This document shows positions 17,204 through 26,550 of a DNA stretch of 64,000 nt, in pieces. Location of the stretch: contig JBMFNP010000003.1 of the NCBI GenBank assembly GCA_049970095.1, forward strand, positions 1 to 64,000, in the 5' to 3' direction. How positions within the stretch are numbered: the stretch's first letter is position 1; each line of letters begins with the position of its first letter. Below the pieces are notes generated by a model. It ran no database searches. It was not told where the DNA came from and was given only the letters and a program-made list of their open reading frames with translations. Origin of the DNA: SKW197 sp049970095. Lineage in GTDB: Archaea > Thermoplasmatota > Thermoplasmata > Lutacidiplasmatales > SKW197. The translations under genes were made by a program, and so were the position numbers.

Positions 17204-17749
17204 ATGGCAACAATCAAAGTGAAATGTCCCAAGTGCGGCATAGAAATGGATGCACCGGATAACCTGGATCGCGTTTTCTGCCTTGGGTGTGGCACCCCGA
17301 TTAATGTGAAGGAAGGCACTGCAAGTGCTGATGGGCTGGAAAGATGCAGCAGGTGTGGAAATATAATCTCACTTGAGAATAGAAAGCACAAGTGCTCAGT
17401 TTGCGGAAATGAATTCTGTGAAATGTGTCCAGTGCCACATATCCCGCCAGAAAATGACAAGATTACTGTAGATGTGCATTACAGATACAGGTTCTACAGC
17501 GAGACTAGATGGTTTGTGGATGTTGCTCATTTCCCGGAGAGTTTGCCAAACCCGCTCTGCCAGAACTGTTATGAAAATGAATTTGAGAAGGCGATTCAGA
17601 AGGCAAAAACGAAGATAAAGGCATGGAGAATAGAACTGGGAAAGGATGAGGAAGTCAAAATCCTGAAAGAGGAGTATCCACAGCCAAAGAAAAAGAAACT
17701 TGAAACCGCTAGAGAATTTCTGAAGATGATTTCCAGCGGTGAAGAGTGA
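17204..17749 (+). CDS. Multi-zinc-ribbon protein of unknown function
   Basis: 181 aa. N-terminal zinc ribbon C8-x2-C11...C26-x2-C29, then a second cysteine-rich module with C48-x2-C51, C64-x2-C67 and C72-x2-C75, and a further CQNC near 118. The C-terminal third is a charged helix (KAIQKAKTKIKAWRIELGKDEE). The middle segment VHYRYRFYSETRWFVDVAHFPES has no recognised match. It may be an adaptor or nucleic-acid-binding protein, but there is no specific evidence. It overlaps the M20 peptidase start by one base, suggesting co-expression. Confidence 0.7.
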   Translation: MATIKVKCPKCGIEMDAPDNLDRVFCLGCGTPINVKEGTASADGLERCSRCGNIISLENRKHKCSVCGNEFCEMCPVPHIPPENDKITVDVHYRYRFYSETRWFVDVAHFPESLPNPLCQNCYENEFEKAIQKAKTKIKAWRIELGKDEEVKILKEEYPQPKKKKLETAREFLKMISSGEE

Positions 17750-18969
17750 TGGAAAAAACCCACATTCTTTCTGCTGCAGAGGATTTCAGGGCTGAAAGTG
17801 TGGCTTTGATGCGGAGACTTGTGGCAATTCCCGCAATTGCCCCTGAGAATGGTGGCGATGGAGAATATACAAAGGCGAAATTCCTTCTGAATTATCTGGA
17901 CAGAATAGGGTTTGATGAACTTAAATGGTATGATGCAAAGGATATGCGCGTGAGCAATAACTATCGCCCGAACATTGTTGCAAAAATTTACGGGAAAAAC
18001 AGGGAACGCACTATATGGTTCATATCACATCTGGATATCGTACCTCCTGGTGAACTTTCAAAATGGGATACAAATCCCTATGAGTGCGTTGAAAAGGATG
18101 GAAAACTCTATGGGAGGGGTACAGAGGATAACGGTCAGGCAATTGTTTCTACCGTGATTGCTGCAAGAATTCTGAAAGAACTCTCAATTGTCCCTGATTA
18201 CAACATGGGACTTGTATTTGCTGCTGATGAGGAGCAAGGAAGTAATTATGGACTGAAATTTCTTGCTACCCAGGGAATATTTACAGAGAAGGATATGGCT
18301 GTGGTTCCAGATTATGGTAACCCTGAGGGTAGTGTGATAGAAGTGGCTGAAAAATCAATTCTGTGGCTCAAATTCACGGTTGTTGGTAAACAGACACATG
18401 GTTCAAGACCTGACACAGGTATAAATGCACATAGGGCAGGTGCCTATTTCATATGCGAACTGGATAGGGGGCTGAAAAAGAAATTCAATAAGGTAAATGA
18501 AATTTTTGAGCCATCAGTTTCCACTTTTGAGGTCACGAAGAAGGAAGCGAATGTACCCAATATAAATACAATCCCGGGCAACGATGTGTTTTACTTTGAT
18601 ATGCGCATACTTCCCGAGTATGCACTGGATGCTGTGCTTGAGTATGTGAAAAAGATTGCTACAAAAATTGAGAAGAAATTTAATGTGAAAATCAGTTTTG
18701 AGGCGGTGAACCAGGAAAATGCTGCACCTCCAACACCTGTTGATAGCGAAGTTTACCAGCGGCTGGCTGGCGCAATTACAGAATTGCGGGGAATAAAACC
18801 AAGGGCTGTGGGTGTTGGTGGAGGTACATGTGCTGCAATTTTGCGGAAACAGGGCATCCATTCAGTGGTCTGGGAAACACTGGATGAAAAGGCACATGAA
18901 ATAAACGAGTACGCCTGGATTAAGAACATAATCGGAGATGCAGCGGTGTTTGTTAGAATGATGGTATAG
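17749..18969 (+). CDS. M20-family metallopeptidase/deacylase
   Basis: 406 aa. ArgE/DapE/carboxypeptidase-type di-zinc hydrolase. Visible motifs: ISHLDIVPPG (His and Asp metal/catalytic region), YGRGTEDNGQAIVS (bridging Asp), FAADEEQGSNYG (catalytic Glu plus metal Glu), a lid domain around 210-320 with TPGTH-like KQTHGSRPDTG, and VGVGGGTCAAILRKQGI. M20 members hydrolyse acetylated amino acids, succinyl-diaminopimelate or peptides, and the substrate is not evident here. A GTG at 17746 directly before the ATG is an alternative start. Confidence 0.85.
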   Translation: MEKTHILSAAEDFRAESVALMRRLVAIPAIAPENGGDGEYTKAKFLLNYLDRIGFDELKWYDAKDMRVSNNYRPNIVAKIYGKNRERTIWFISHLDIVPPGELSKWDTNPYECVEKDGKLYGRGTEDNGQAIVSTVIAARILKELSIVPDYNMGLVFAADEEQGSNYGLKFLATQGIFTEKDMAVVPDYGNPEGSVIEVAEKSILWLKFTVVGKQTHGSRPDTGINAHRAGAYFICELDRGLKKKFNKVNEIFEPSVSTFEVTKKEANVPNINTIPGNDVFYFDMRILPEYALDAVLEYVKKIATKIEKKFNVKISFEAVNQENAAPPTPVDSEVYQRLAGAITELRGIKPRAVGVGGGTCAAILRKQGIHSVVWETLDEKAHEINEYAWIKNIIGDAAVFVRMMV

Positions 18970-18996
18970 GATATCTCTGACCAGTTGCAGAAGTCA

Positions 18997-19962
18997 TCAT
19001 TCCATAGCAAGATACGGAGAGTACCTCAGAACATTTTCCATGTTTTTTTGTGCTTCCCAGACGCTTTTGCATTCGCAGGTGTAGGAAAGCACATCAGGTT
19101 CCTGCGTGAGATTATACTTCTTGAGAAGGTTGTTGCAATGCTCATCACATTTTCCGCAATTATGAATTCCTCGCTTTTTTCCACTACCAGATGGATGGGA
19201 AATCACGGGAATTCTGATGGTTTCCCTTGCCTTCTTCAGCACCTCAAAAATTGACCAGAACCATGGAGCCCTGTATTCATCTCTCAGAAACATTTTTTCC
19301 AGAAATGTGCCTTTCTGCACATTCACAGGATTTACGGAAATCACATCCGCATACTTTGCAGCAACCTGAATTGATCTCAGTGTGTCCTCTATAGCTTCTG
19401 CTTCTGTGAGAAATGGGGGTTTCAGAAGGAGGTAAATTCTAACACGAATGCCTGCACTCCGCAACTTTTCTGCTGCATTCAAGTATTGTTGCACAGTCGT
19501 GCCTTTTCTTACACATTTATCTAGTACTGTCTGGCTAGCAGTTTCCATCCCTAGCGCAACTTCAAGTTCCTGACAGTGATGCATCAGCTGTAGTGCTCTT
19601 TCTGCGAATTCGGGGCGCGTTTCCACAAGCACACGCTGACACCTCTCCCCAAATCTCTCCAAGATTTTTTCCTGTGTCTCCGTAGAAATTTCTGCGGTGT
19701 CAAAAAAACTTCCTGATGTATATATTTTCACAAATTCCTCATTCTGATAGGATGAGAGTGCATTTTCCACCTGTGCAATGATCTGGGCATCTGTTATATC
19801 ATCAGAGGATTCTGAGTTGTAGCCACACATTAGACAACCAGATTTCTTTGCCCAGAAACAACCCCTCGTGCGAAGTACCACCACAAAAACTCTTACAACT
19901 TTTCCATCAAGATTTTCCTTTTCATGCCAGATTGCAGCAGGAAATGTGTTATCTTTCATCAA
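18997..19962 (-). CDS. Archaeosine biosynthesis radical SAM protein RaSEA
   Basis: 321 aa. The N-terminus RTRGCFWAKKSGCLMCGYN carries the cluster ligands C35, C43 and C46 in the C-x7-C-x2-C spacing of this radical SAM group, and later segments (VETRPEF, ALGMETAS, YLLLKPPF) fit the Elp3-like/RaSEA family. RaSEA works with ArcS to convert modified preQ0 at position 15 of tRNA to archaeosine. A C-terminal cysteine cluster (CGKCDEHC, CEC) may bind metal. It overlaps the riboflavin kinase gene by 14 nt. queD and queE of the same pathway are at 51.2-52.3 kb. Confidence 0.85.
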   Translation of the reverse strand: MMKDNTFPAAIWHEKENLDGKVVRVFVVVLRTRGCFWAKKSGCLMCGYNSESSDDITDAQIIAQVENALSSYQNEEFVKIYTSGSFFDTAEISTETQEKILERFGERCQRVLVETRPEFAERALQLMHHCQELEVALGMETASQTVLDKCVRKGTTVQQYLNAAEKLRSAGIRVRIYLLLKPPFLTEAEAIEDTLRSIQVAAKYADVISVNPVNVQKGTFLEKMFLRDEYRAPWFWSIFEVLKKARETIRIPVISHPSGSGKKRGIHNCGKCDEHCNNLLKKYNLTQEPDVLSYTCECKSVWEAQKNMENVLRYSPYLAME

Positions 19963-20611
19963 TGTCCACCCTCACAATAACCCTGTCCCCGTCCTTTAGG
20001 TTCAGCACTTTTCTCAAATTATGCTTTGAAATTACTTCAAGAATATCGGTATATGCAGAACGCTCTGGTATCACCACTGCGCATGGCAGTTCAAGAATTG
20101 TTGCCCTGAAACATTTAACATTCCCGTATGTTCTGTCCTTTTCCTGAAAACCTTTAATAAGAATTCCCGGGCGCTCCTTGAGTGCATAAAGCGCTGGTGT
20201 GCTTTCCTTCTCAAGTTTGATGTTCAGGGTGCCAGGGTATGGTGTGAACCCCAGGATTTCAAAAATCTGTTCCACATACTGCTCCTTGCCAAGATAAAAT
20301 TTGCCTTCACCCATTCCTCTGCTCACATAACCCACGAATTCCAGACGACTTTTTCCCTGAAGAATGCTTTCCAGTTCTTTATACATTTTGAGAATTTCCA
20401 TTTTACCTTTTTCTGTGATTCTTACTTTTGAACCTCTCCCGGACATTTTTGCGATCAATTCCATTTCCGCAAGCTGTTTCAGATAGAGGGCACCTGATTG
20501 CTGGCTTTTTTCAAGGAGTTTGCCAAGTTCCTGGGTGGTTATTTCTACCCAGTCGTTCATACCCCCAAGTTCTGCAATTTTTTTGAGTGCAAAGAAGAGT
20601 TCAGGTTTCAT
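19949..20611 (-). CDS. ribK: CTP-dependent riboflavin kinase with N-terminal winged helix (RbkR type)
   Basis: 220 aa. Residues 1-85 form a winged helix-turn-helix (ITTQELGKLLEKSQQSGALYLKQL, GRGSKVRITEKG). Residues about 90-220 are the archaeal riboflavin kinase domain (GYVSRGMGEGKFYLG, LGFTPYPGTLNIKLE), which makes FMN using CTP. This fusion is known in archaea as RbkR, a regulator of riboflavin genes that is also the kinase. The leaderless start at 20611 is set by a TATA box 27 nt upstream, although the frame is open to 20674. Self-regulation is possible, but no operator was identified. Confidence 0.9.
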   Translation of the reverse strand: MKPELFFALKKIAELGGMNDWVEITTQELGKLLEKSQQSGALYLKQLAEMELIAKMSGRGSKVRITEKGKMEILKMYKELESILQGKSRLEFVGYVSRGMGEGKFYLGKEQYVEQIFEILGFTPYPGTLNIKLEKESTPALYALKERPGILIKGFQEKDRTYGNVKCFRATILELPCAVVIPERSAYTDILEVISKHNLRKVLNLKDGDRVIVRVDIDER

Positions 20612-20634
20612 CGGAATATGCAAGGCAGAGTGGG

Positions 20635-20645
20635 TATATATAATT
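20635..20645 (-). promoter_or_regulatory. TATA box of ribK-RaSEA
   Basis: AATTATATATA on the minus strand, centred about 27 nt before the ATG at 20611. Confidence 0.6.
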
Positions 20646-20752
20646 TGAGCCTCATATGTGCCAGTCTTCAACACAGCAAACTTCTATTGCGCATAGAAAA
20701 ATACCGCCATTATGTATGAAATTTATAGACTACACACCGCTCCAAATAACAA

Positions 20753-20764
20753 CCCATATAAACT
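20753..20764 (+). promoter_or_regulatory. TATA box of the giant surface protein gene
   Basis: CCCATATAAACT is centred 27 nt before the ATG at 20786, again implying a leaderless transcript. Confidence 0.5.
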
Positions 20765-20785
20765 ACCTCATATATTCATGAAAAC

Positions 20786-23700
20786 ATGAGAGCAGGCGCA
20801 GGAGTACAGATTGTAGGAATTTGTCTTCTTGTTTCACTCCTACTCAACACAGGAGTTAATACAGGAATTGCAAAAGGGGATGCAAAAGGGGAGACAGTAG
20901 TGCTCTGGGACACAGATGTAGATTTTTCTGCTGGTTCCCTTACAAATCTTTCCATTTCAGGTACAGGCACAGCTGCAGTGCTCACAATGAGTTATGTGGA
21001 TGCCTGGCTAAAATTGAGTTTCGCAGAACAACCTTCAGCCAGAGAAGGATGCAGCATGGTATTTGCAGATGGCATCTTTGTGCTTTTCGGAGGTAGATCT
21101 GGCACGCAATATTTCAATGATACATGGGTGTTCTCAGAAGGAAAATGGATAAAAAAATCTGGGATAAATGCCCCGGAGCCAAGAGCGTTTTCCGGAATGG
21201 CTTACTCCCAGAGCAACGGAACGGTGTACTTGTTCGGGGGGAGGAATGCAACCGGCGTCTTTGGAGACTTGTGGACATATAACCTCACAGCGGATACCTG
21301 GACAAAAATAACGACATACGCCCCTCAGCCCAGATATGGCTGCACCCTTACATATTACCCACCAGCAAACAAACTCCTTCTTTTTGGTGGTAACAACTCC
21401 ACAACAGCCCTCAATGATCTCTGGGAATACACTCCTTCAACAAATTCCTGGTTATATAAATCATCCTCCCCAATAGGAAGATATTTTCATGGAATGGTTT
21501 TTGCACCCCAAACTGGATTATTGTATGTTTTTGGTGGCTTGAATGCAACAGCCCTATCAAATTTCTATCAATATAATTACTCAACAAATTCATGGGTAGC
21601 TCTTTCATCCCCATCCCCACCCTCGCCTAGGTATGGACATATAATGGGCTACCTTAATGGAAGTATTGTGGTTGCCTCTGGTTCCAACGGCTCAAGCAAT
21701 CTTTCAGACACATGGAGGTTTTCAATTTCAGCAAATTCCTGGCAACAGTTATCACTCTCCTTACCTGTTTCTCCTGTGGTGCTCCCAGGTGTTGCATTCT
21801 CCCCATTACAGATTTTCTCTGCTGGTGGTCTCAATACACAGTCACAATCAATCAACCAGTTCTTTCCAGCATTTACCAATGGAATTTTTGAAACCCAGGG
21901 AATAGATACCCAGCGCACCCACACTTCCTATCTCTATCTTCGGTGGAACCCCCCTCTCCAGACGCATGGAGCAATAAGGTGTCAGATTGCAGCAAACGAT
22001 GACAATACCACATGGGTTTTCAAAGGTCCTGATGGAACTTCTTCATCTTACTATGAGAATGGTTTCGGACAAAAAATAAACGCTTCTGGAAGATATATAA
22101 AAGTGAGGGCGTACTTTATCTCGGAAAACGGGATTTACTCCCCATTCCTTGATTCAATCTCAATTTCATTCAATCGCCCTCCAGATGCTCCCACACCGCT
22201 TACACCATCTGGAATATGCCAGAATCATAGTTTGAATTTTGCATGGAATTTCAATGATATTGACATGGATTATCAGACAGCATTCAGAGTACAGGTGAGC
22301 ACATCCTCAGACTTCAATTCTCCTGTTGTAGATTCAGGTGTAGTGCAATCTGCAGCGCAATCATGGACATATTCTGGCTTAGGAGATGGAATATATTACT
22401 GGAGAGTTGCTTGCAGGGATTCATCTGGACTCTGGAATGTCTCAAATGGGGTTCAATTCACACTGGATACCACACCACCATCCGCCTCCCTAACAATAAA
22501 TTCAAATGCAGTATATACAAACACCCCGAGCGTCACATTAACAATAACCTCTTCTGATGCAGGGAGTGGATTGAGAGATATGTGCTTTTCAAATGATGGT
22601 TTAGTGTGGAGTGCCCATGAAACACCAGTAGCCACAAAAAGCTGGACACTTTCAGAAGGTGATGGGGTAAAGGTAGTGTACCTCAAATTAAGAGATAATG
22701 CAAACAATTCCTTCATCTGCAATGACACAATCATTCTGGATACTACGCCGCCATCAGCAACAATTACCATTAACAATGACACACTTTACACAAATACAGA
22801 AAATGTTTACATTCAGGTGTATGCAAGCGACGCAACATCCGGCGTAGATGCAATCCGTCTCTCAAATGATGGGAATTCCTGGGGGGAATGGCAGTCAATC
22901 ACTCAAAACATTCCATGGACTCTCCAGTCAGGGGACGGGCTGAAAAAAGTTTATGCACAGGTGAGGGACAAAAGTGGGCTTACTACAACTACTGCAGACA
23001 CGATATATCTTGATAAATCTCCACCACCCCCACCTCAATTTTACCCAGAACCTCCTTACACACCTGGTTATTCAAATACAGTGTCCTGGTATCCTGTGGA
23101 AGATGCAATCTCTGGAAATGTTGCATACAATGTGGAATGCTCAACTACACCCTCATTTTCATGGACTGCAAGTTCCGGCTGGATATATTCCACAACCTAC
23201 ACATTCACATCCCTGAGTGAGGGATATACTTATTACTACAGGGTGAGAGCGAGGGATGGGCTTGGAAATATTGGTGCTTACTCACAAATTGTGAATTCTA
23301 CACAGGATGCAACTGCACCTATAACAACCATAACAACGCCAGATGAGATTTATTTTAACGCTGAGAACATCGTGCTTTCTTGGAAAGCAGTGGATTACAC
23401 ATCAGGACTTTCAGGGAGATACAGAGTTCAGATATCTGGAGATAACACATTTCTCACCACGGTGATTGACACATATGTCTCTGGCTCCACAAGTGCTCTG
23501 GAAACCATCTATCATGCACCAGCCCTGCAGGATGGAAAATATTTCTGGAGGGTAATGGGCGAGGATAACGCAGGAAACTGGGGAGCATATTCCTCAATCT
23601 CTACATTTTATGTGTGTTCTTCAAAGCCGAGAATAGTGTGCAACGCATATGTATATGGATGGTATTCTGCAAACCCGGGAAGTGTTATTGATGTGGACTT

Positions 23701-25654
23701 TTATGCCCAGGGTATTGCCCCACTCTCTACTGCCAGATGGCGCCTGCCTGGTGGTGAATGGCATATAGTTTTCCAGGGTGCATATTCTGAATATACACAG
23801 AACTGGGGGTTGCCATGGGAGGAAATGGGTGAAGGCACGAATCAAATCAATGTTGAAGTGATAGATGCTGCTGGAAATTCTGAAGAAGCAATCATCTATT
23901 TCCTAAAGGATGTCCATGCACCACAGACATCTGCCTCAATCTCTGGGTTGCTAGGAATGAATGGATGGTATCTCTCAAATGTGAGTGTGCATCTTTTTGC
24001 TACAGATGAAATCTCAGGAATTTCAAAAATCATTTACAGAATTTTTGATGGTGTAATCTGGAGTGATGAAAGTGAATATTCTGGTGAGGTTAAGCTGAAT
24101 AGAAGTGGGATTTATACCATAGAATTCTACAGTATAGACAGAGCAGGAAATTACGAGGAAAAACAGAGAATTGAAATAAAAATTGATATGGAAGTTCCCG
24201 AGACTTTTTCAGATGCAGGGAGTGGATGGTATTCTGTGCTTCCTGTATTTGTGAACCTTACCGCAAATGATAGAATTTCTGAGATTTCTGGTATTTATTA
24301 CTCAATTGACAGCGGAAATTACATTTTTGAACAGAATTTCACAATCCAGATTTCGTTAAGCACCGAGGGTGTGCATCTCATTTCATATTTTGCTGTGGAC
24401 CATGCAGGAAACAGGGAGGTTGAGAAGAGAGTAACGGTGTTAATTGATACCACACCACCAACCACTAACGCCATCATAGAGCGCACTGGCGAAAATGCTA
24501 CACTCAGATTTTCCGCAAATGATACAATTTCTGGTGTAAATCAAACCATATACTGGGTTTTCAACAACACCACAGGGAATCAAGAGTTATATTGCTCTGG
24601 CGTTTATGTTGAACCCGTCAATTTGACAGAGGGAAATTGGACGATTCTCTACTACTCCATTGACTGTGCTAACAATCATGAAATTCTTGAGCAAAAGGAG
24701 ATTATTATTGACTGGCAAAAACCATCTGTTTCTATCACAATCAACAATGGATCTTGTGGCACTCACAATCGCACAGTGTGGATTTCAGTTAACTGGAGCG
24801 ATAATCTTGGTATTGCAGGAATTTCCTTCAGCAATGATTTCTATAACTGGACTGCGCTGCAACTCCCAGAAACAATGATTTCCTGGGAACTTCCAGATGA
24901 AGATGGAGAACATACTGTTTACTGCAAGGTTGTAGATTACGCTGGTAATGAGAACATTACAAGCTGGAAAATTTATCTTGACAGAAAAGCACCTCAAATC
25001 TTTGACTTCAGTGTGCCTTCGCTGGTTTGTGGTAACTCAACACTGATGTTGAGATTTTATTTATCTGAAAATGCCCAGAGCAGTATATATTTTTTGCATG
25101 AAAACCGCACAGATGTTATTGCAGAAAATCTTACAACCACAGAATTTCCATGGCATGTGCCGCTACTGAATTGCGAAGGAATTCTCTATCTCAAGGTTTG
25201 GGATGCGGGTGGAAACGAAGCAGAATTTTACTCAAATTCTTTTAGAGTTGACTCAACACCTCCAGATGTTGAAAGTGTGCACCCAGAGGTTGCAGAGCCC
25301 AGGACATGGATTGAAATTACATTCACAGAAGATATGGATAAAGAGGCAGCGGAAAGAAGCTTTGTGATCCAGCCATATGTGTCAGGTAAATTTTATTGGC
25401 CTGACAACAGAACTCTTATATTTGTGCCTGAAAGGAACCTTGATGAGGGTGCTACCTATAGTATCATTATAAAAAGTGATGCCAGAGACTTGGCAGGTAA
25501 TCATATCAGCCAGAGAGTTTCATTTGTGCAAGTGAAATCTTATCTCTATTACTATGTTCTTTTAGGTGTGTTAATAACATCTGTGGTTGCTGTGTGCATT
25601 TACTGGTACTATAAACGGAAAAAAAGGCGAAAAATGCAGGTAAAAGTGTTCTGA
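20786..25654 (+). CDS. Giant surface protein: kelch propeller plus Ig-like/Fn3 domains
   Basis: 1622 aa. Signal sequence at about 7-29. From about 70 to 370 there are kelch repeats (MVFADGIFVLFGGRSG, VYLFGGRNATGVFGDLWTYN, LLLFGGNNSTTALNDLWEY), a galactose-oxidase-like propeller. A discoidin-like stretch and an Fn3-like domain (to about 560) follow, then a series of Ig-like modules separated by DTTPPSA-type linkers (about 559, 650, 742 and 840 and beyond). An SbsA-like Ig domain (about 1490-1580, STPPDVESVHPE) precedes one transmembrane segment (about 1585-1608) and a basic tail. Dense N-x-S/T sequons suggest heavy glycosylation. Probably adhesion or a surface-layer component. Monocistronic. 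Confidence 0.85.
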   Translation: MRAGAGVQIVGICLLVSLLLNTGVNTGIAKGDAKGETVVLWDTDVDFSAGSLTNLSISGTGTAAVLTMSYVDAWLKLSFAEQPSAREGCSMVFADGIFVLFGGRSGTQYFNDTWVFSEGKWIKKSGINAPEPRAFSGMAYSQSNGTVYLFGGRNATGVFGDLWTYNLTADTWTKITTYAPQPRYGCTLTYYPPANKLLLFGGNNSTTALNDLWEYTPSTNSWLYKSSSPIGRYFHGMVFAPQTGLLYVFGGLNATALSNFYQYNYSTNSWVALSSPSPPSPRYGHIMGYLNGSIVVASGSNGSSNLSDTWRFSISANSWQQLSLSLPVSPVVLPGVAFSPLQIFSAGGLNTQSQSINQFFPAFTNGIFETQGIDTQRTHTSYLYLRWNPPLQTHGAIRCQIAANDDNTTWVFKGPDGTSSSYYENGFGQKINASGRYIKVRAYFISENGIYSPFLDSISISFNRPPDAPTPLTPSGICQNHSLNFAWNFNDIDMDYQTAFRVQVSTSSDFNSPVVDSGVVQSAAQSWTYSGLGDGIYYWRVACRDSSGLWNVSNGVQFTLDTTPPSASLTINSNAVYTNTPSVTLTITSSDAGSGLRDMCFSNDGLVWSAHETPVATKSWTLSEGDGVKVVYLKLRDNANNSFICNDTIILDTTPPSATITINNDTLYTNTENVYIQVYASDATSGVDAIRLSNDGNSWGEWQSITQNIPWTLQSGDGLKKVYAQVRDKSGLTTTTADTIYLDKSPPPPPQFYPEPPYTPGYSNTVSWYPVEDAISGNVAYNVECSTTPSFSWTASSGWIYSTTYTFTSLSEGYTYYYRVRARDGLGNIGAYSQIVNSTQDATAPITTITTPDEIYFNAENIVLSWKAVDYTSGLSGRYRVQISGDNTFLTTVIDTYVSGSTSALETIYHAPALQDGKYFWRVMGEDNAGNWGAYSSISTFYVCSSKPRIVCNAYVYGWYSANPGSVIDVDFYAQGIAPLSTARWRLPGGEWHIVFQGAYSEYTQNWGLPWEEMGEGTNQINVEVIDAAGNSEEAIIYFLKDVHAPQTSASISGLLGMNGWYLSNVSVHLFATDEISGISKIIYRIFDGVIWSDESEYSGEVKLNRSGIYTIEFYSIDRAGNYEEKQRIEIKIDMEVPETFSDAGSGWYSVLPVFVNLTANDRISEISGIYYSIDSGNYIFEQNFTIQISLSTEGVHLISYFAVDHAGNREVEKRVTVLIDTTPPTTNAIIERTGENATLRFSANDTISGVNQTIYWVFNNTTGNQELYCSGVYVEPVNLTEGNWTILYYSIDCANNHEILEQKEIIIDWQKPSVSITINNGSCGTHNRTVWISVNWSDNLGIAGISFSNDFYNWTALQLPETMISWELPDEDGEHTVYCKVVDYAGNENITSWKIYLDRKAPQIFDFSVPSLVCGNSTLMLRFYLSENAQSSIYFLHENRTDVIAENLTTTEFPWHVPLLNCEGILYLKVWDAGGNEAEFYSNSFRVDSTPPDVESVHPEVAEPRTWIEITFTEDMDKEAAERSFVIQPYVSGKFYWPDNRTLIFVPERNLDEGATYSIIIKSDARDLAGNHISQRVSFVQVKSYLYYYVLLGVLITSVVAVCIYWYYKRKKRRKMQVKVF

Positions 25655-25711
25655 GGCATTGCTCACCCAATCAACAGAAACTCTAAAATAGTTACCGATT
25701 ATTTGTGATGC

Positions 25712-26470
25712 ATGAGCCTTGCAGCAATTCTAGTGAGGGTGTCGCTTCTTCTTGCAGCTGCATTTGTGCCCTCTCTTATTTACCTGATTTTCATACGAAA
25801 TATTGAAAAATTCAGCAGGGAACCTTGGCGAATGGTACTTACAGTTTTCGCAAGAGGCGCATTTTATTCTATTATAATTGCCATTATTCTGGAAGTGCTT
25901 TTCTATTACCTCTATAAAACCCAGATTGAAAGAATCTACATTGTTCTTTCTGAAAAACAAACAATTGAAATGATAGTACTTGCTTGTGTGGTTGCACCTT
26001 TTGTTGAGGAACTTGCAAAATTATTTGCAGTGAGGAGAGCCAAACCAGAAATTGATGAACTTGAAGATGGTTTTATTTATGGGGCTGCTGCAGGACTTGG
26101 GTTTGCAGCTACAGAAAACCTACTTTACGAACTTGGTTTTGCACTTACAGGCAATTTTCAGGATTTTGGTTTTCTTGTGCTCATGCGGAGTATTTCATCC
26201 ACGCTCCTACATGCTAGTGCTTCTGCAATTGCTGGCTACGGATTAGCATCTATATATCTCAGAGGAGAATATGGAAAGGCGATTTTTCTGCTGGGTGGAG
26301 CAATGGGCCTGCATGCCCTCTTCAACCTTTTCGCCTCCTTCGGGATAATTTTTGGGGGTTTATGGTACTCAGGGCTTGTGGGCTTTGTCTTTTCTGCGGC
26401 ACTGGCTATTACTGCAATCGGTTATGTAAGGGACAAAATAAGGCAGTTGGACATGCAAGGAAGATATTAA
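25712..26470 (+). CDS. PrsW-like glutamic intramembrane protease
   Basis: 252 aa, about seven transmembrane helices. PrsW/CPBP-like signatures: APFVEELAKLF (E99-E100), EDGFIYGAAAGLGFAATENLLY (E135-N136), TLLHASASAIAGYG and MGLHALFNLFASFG with conserved histidines. Bacterial PrsW cleaves an anti-sigma factor in the membrane. Archaea have no sigma factor, so the substrate is unknown. It sits between two surface-protein genes, so a role in processing envelope proteins is possible but not shown. Confidence 0.85.
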   Translation: MSLAAILVRVSLLLAAAFVPSLIYLIFIRNIEKFSREPWRMVLTVFARGAFYSIIIAIILEVLFYYLYKTQIERIYIVLSEKQTIEMIVLACVVAPFVEELAKLFAVRRAKPEIDELEDGFIYGAAAGLGFAATENLLYELGFALTGNFQDFGFLVLMRSISSTLLHASASAIAGYGLASIYLRGEYGKAIFLLGGAMGLHALFNLFASFGIIFGGLWYSGLVGFVFSAALAITAIGYVRDKIRQLDMQGRY

Positions 26471-26550
26471 CCAATAGAAAGTGGTCAACACATGATAGAT
26501 ATCAAGAAAGATATAAATACAGATTTGATAATCAGCTATGCGGTGATTAA